Source: JBHIET01 sp046760785
GTDB taxonomy: Bacteria; Chloroflexota; Anaerolineae; B4-G1
DNA length: 8,654 nt
Assembly: GCA_046760785.1 (NCBI GenBank)
Contig: JBHIET010000105.1
Location: forward strand, 1 to 8,654
Direction: 5' to 3'
Part shown: positions 7,280 through 8,654 of the stretch, piece by piece
How the letters are laid out: each line of letters starts with the position of its first letter
Numbering within the stretch: the stretch's first letter is position 1
Program-made: the position numbers and the translations under genes
Notes under the pieces: generated by a model
The model's database searches: none
Seen by the model: only the letters and a program-made list of their open reading frames with translations
Told to the model about the DNA's origin: nothing

Positions 7280-8098
7280 CTACACAATCAGCGGTTCTCG
7301 ATACAGGCCGAAGACCTCCCGGAAAACGTCCATAATCTCCTGCAAGGTGGCGTAGACACGCACGGCCTCGAGGATGTAGGGCATCGTGTTCTCGGTACCC
7401 TGGGCGGCGATGCGCAGCCGGTCGAGGGCTTGCCCCACCGCGCCGTTATCCCGTTCCTTCCGCACCTGCTCCAGCCGGGCACATTGGCGCTCGTACCCCT
7501 GTGGGTCCATCTTCAGCAAAGGCACGCGCAGAGGCTCGTCCGCCGCGAACTCGTTTATCCCGACCACGATGCGCCGCCGCTCGTCAATCTCCCGCTGGTA
7601 GCGGTAGGCGGCGTCGGCGATCTCCTGTTGAAAGAATCCGGCCTCGATGGCCGGAATGACCCCACCCAACGCTTCGATCCGCTCGAAGTATTCGTAGGCC
7701 TGCCGCTCGATCCGGTCGGTGAGCGCTTCGACGGCATAGGCCCCACCCAGTGGGTCCACGGTGTTGGTGACGCCGCTCTCGTGAGCGATGATCTGCTGGG
7801 TGCGCAGCGCGATGGTGACGGCATGTTCGCTTGGCAGGGCCAGCGCCTCGTCCAGGCTGTTGGTGTGCAATGACTGCGTGCCGCCCAGCACCGCCGCCAA
7901 CGCCTGGATCGCGACCCGCACGACGTTGATCTCCGGTTGCTGTGCGGTAAGCGAACAGCCGGCGGTCTGGGTGTGGAAGCGCAGCCACCAGGAGCGGGGG
8001 TTCTGCGCGCCGAAGGTATCGCGCATTTCCCGCGCCCAGATGCGGCGGGCGGCGCGGAACTTGGCGATCTCCTCCAGAAAATCGTTGTGGCAGTTGAA
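7280..8098 (-). pseudogene. Methylmalonyl-CoA mutase large (catalytic) subunit, C-terminal half, 5'-truncated
   Basis: This is the second half of the B12-dependent mutase that interconverts (R)-methylmalonyl-CoA and succinyl-CoA in propionate metabolism. Hallmark blocks in order are FNCHNDFLEEIAKFRAARR, LRFHTQTAGCSLTAQQP, LGGTQSLHTNSLDEALALP, RTQQIIAHESGVTNTVDPLGG and EIADAAYRYQREID. It stops at VFGLYREPLIV without a cobalamin-binding domain, so it is the separate large-chain form, with the B12 chain encoded elsewhere. About 272 residues are present; the full chain is usually about 520-560. Homology ends abruptly near 8098. The frame stays open to an ATG at 8221, but those extra ~40 residues are antisense to the HlyD fragment and do not look like mutase. 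The frame itself is undamaged, so this is a clean truncation: a rearranged remnant, or an assembly join that hides an intact gene. Confidence 0.88.
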
Positions 8099-8099
8099 A

Positions 8100-8447
8100 C
8101 TGACGCTGACTGCTCCGATGGATGGCCTTGTCACCACCCGCAGCGGCCGGACCGGCGAGACCGCGACGGCGGGTGCACCGCTGCTCACCATCGCCAACCT
8201 GGACGAAGTGACGCTGGTCATCTACATCCCCGAAAACCGCATCGGGCAGGTGCAGGTGGATTCCTTCCCGGAACGCGTGTTCGCGGGAGAGGTAGCGAGC
8301 ATTGCGGGAGAGGCGGAGTTTACGCCGCGCAACGTGCAGACGCAGGAAGAGCGCGTCAACCTGGTCTTCGCCGTCAAGGTGCGCATCCTCAACCCCAACC
8401 GCGATCTCAAGCCAGGCATGCCCGCCGACGCGACGATTCAGCCCTAG
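8100..8447 (+). pseudogene. HlyD/RND membrane-fusion (periplasmic adaptor) protein, C-terminal fragment
   Basis: About 115 residues from the C-terminal part of a membrane-fusion protein, which links an inner-membrane exporter to the outside. The readable start is LTLTAPMDGLVTTRSGRTGE, the second half of the lipoyl/barrel-sandwich domain. It continues with AGAPLLTIANLDEVTLVIYIPENRIGQV, the β-barrel block VDSFPERVFAGEVASI, and EFTPRNVQTQEERVNLVFAVKVR. It ends with NRDLKPGMPADATI, typical of this family's C-terminus. The signal sequence, coiled-coil hairpin and first half of the lipoyl domain are missing because sequence upstream of about 8100 belongs to the minus-strand mutase. The frame stays open upstream to 7788, but only as mutase antisense. 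Relatives usually have about eight more residues between GQV and VDSFP, so a small in-frame deletion at the CAGGTGCAGGT repeat (8248-8258) is possible. A terminator follows closely. Confidence 0.85.
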
Positions 8448-8471
8448 CGGCCAGGAATCGGCCTAATGAGA

Positions 8472-8500
8472 GCCCACTCCACAAGGGGCGGGCCTTTTTT
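8472..8500 (+). terminator. Rho-independent terminator after the HlyD fragment
   Basis: GCCCACTCC (8472-8480) pairs with GGGGCGGGC (8485-8493) over an ACAA loop, with one A-C mismatch and one G-U pair. The stem is followed at once by CTTTTTT (8494-8500). It lies 25 nt after the HlyD stop codon and fits an intrinsic terminator for that transcript. Confidence 0.85.
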
Positions 8501-8654
8501 GCGGCCGCATTACGACTGGGGCAAGCCTGTGCTCTCCATTGTAGGAACAGGGGGAGGGAGGGAAGCGGGGCAGCGGGTGCTCTACCTTGCCATCACACAT
8601 CCTAAGCCTAGATTTCGCACTCCGCTAGCAGCTAAATCAGGCCAGTCGTCCTGA
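8501..8654. other. Non-coding right end with a G-quadruplex motif
   Basis: No supported gene was found in these 154 bases. The frame open from 8466 runs through the terminator and has no family resemblance. The plus strand at 8550-8570 has four G-runs of 5, 3, 3 and 4 separated by loops of 1, 1 and 4 bases, which fits the canonical G-quadruplex pattern; another GGG follows at 8575-8577. A short inverted repeat TCAGG/CCTGA closes the window (8637-8654). Confidence 0.5.

Noticed and set aside
7788..8447. 219-codon plus-strand frame as an intact membrane-fusion gene
   Set aside because: Only residues after about 104 match the family; the first part is antisense to well-conserved mutase sequence.
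8466..8654. 62-codon open frame at the right end
   Set aside because: It begins inside the terminator hairpin region, has no ribosome-binding site and resembles nothing known.

Overview
The window is GC-rich bacterial DNA. Gene content suggests a Chloroflexota-like (Anaerolineae or Chloroflexia) or similar environmental bacterium, but nothing in it fixes the taxonomy. Supporting hints are a fused CRISPR RAMP protein, a methylmalonyl-CoA mutase catalytic chain that ends without a B12 domain, a YfbK-type lipoprotein, and GCACCGGC-type palindromic intergenic repeats. That assignment is inference.

Layout: (1) Positions 1-300 carry nested direct and inverted repeats with no credible gene. (2) A sigma70-like promoter (327-354) precedes a tight three-gene plus-strand cassette (420-5527) whose reading frames overlap at both junctions. 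Its first gene is a 1078-residue protein with three Cas7/RAMP units and a roughly 300-residue, mostly helical insert. The second is a 300-residue protein of unknown function with a CxxC...CxxC zinc ribbon. The third is a Cas6-like pre-crRNA endonuclease. No Cas10, Cas5, Cas1, Cas2, ancillary nuclease or canonical CRISPR array is visible. (3) A YfbK-family von Willebrand A lipoprotein (5630-7207) ends at a long inverted repeat. (4) Facing it on the minus strand is the C-terminal half of a methylmalonyl-CoA mutase catalytic subunit. It is cut at about 8095-8105, where the C-terminal part of an HlyD/RND membrane-fusion protein begins on the plus strand. Both genes have lost their 5' ends at the same point, so this is a rearrangement breakpoint or an assembly chimera. 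(5) A rho-independent terminator follows the HlyD fragment; the last 150 bases hold a G-quadruplex motif and no supported gene.

How the genes may work together: Cas6 would mature crRNAs and the single-chain multi-Cas7 protein would bind crRNA and recognise target RNA. The zinc-ribbon protein would be a cassette-specific partner of unknown role. The order Cas7 / helical insert / Cas7 / Cas7 resembles type III-E Cas7-11 (gRAMP) in outline. However, the last RAMP unit looks like the TIGR03986-type CRISPR RAMP family, so independent assembly from type III-D-like parts is at least as likely. This cassette is the strongest candidate for an under-described system.
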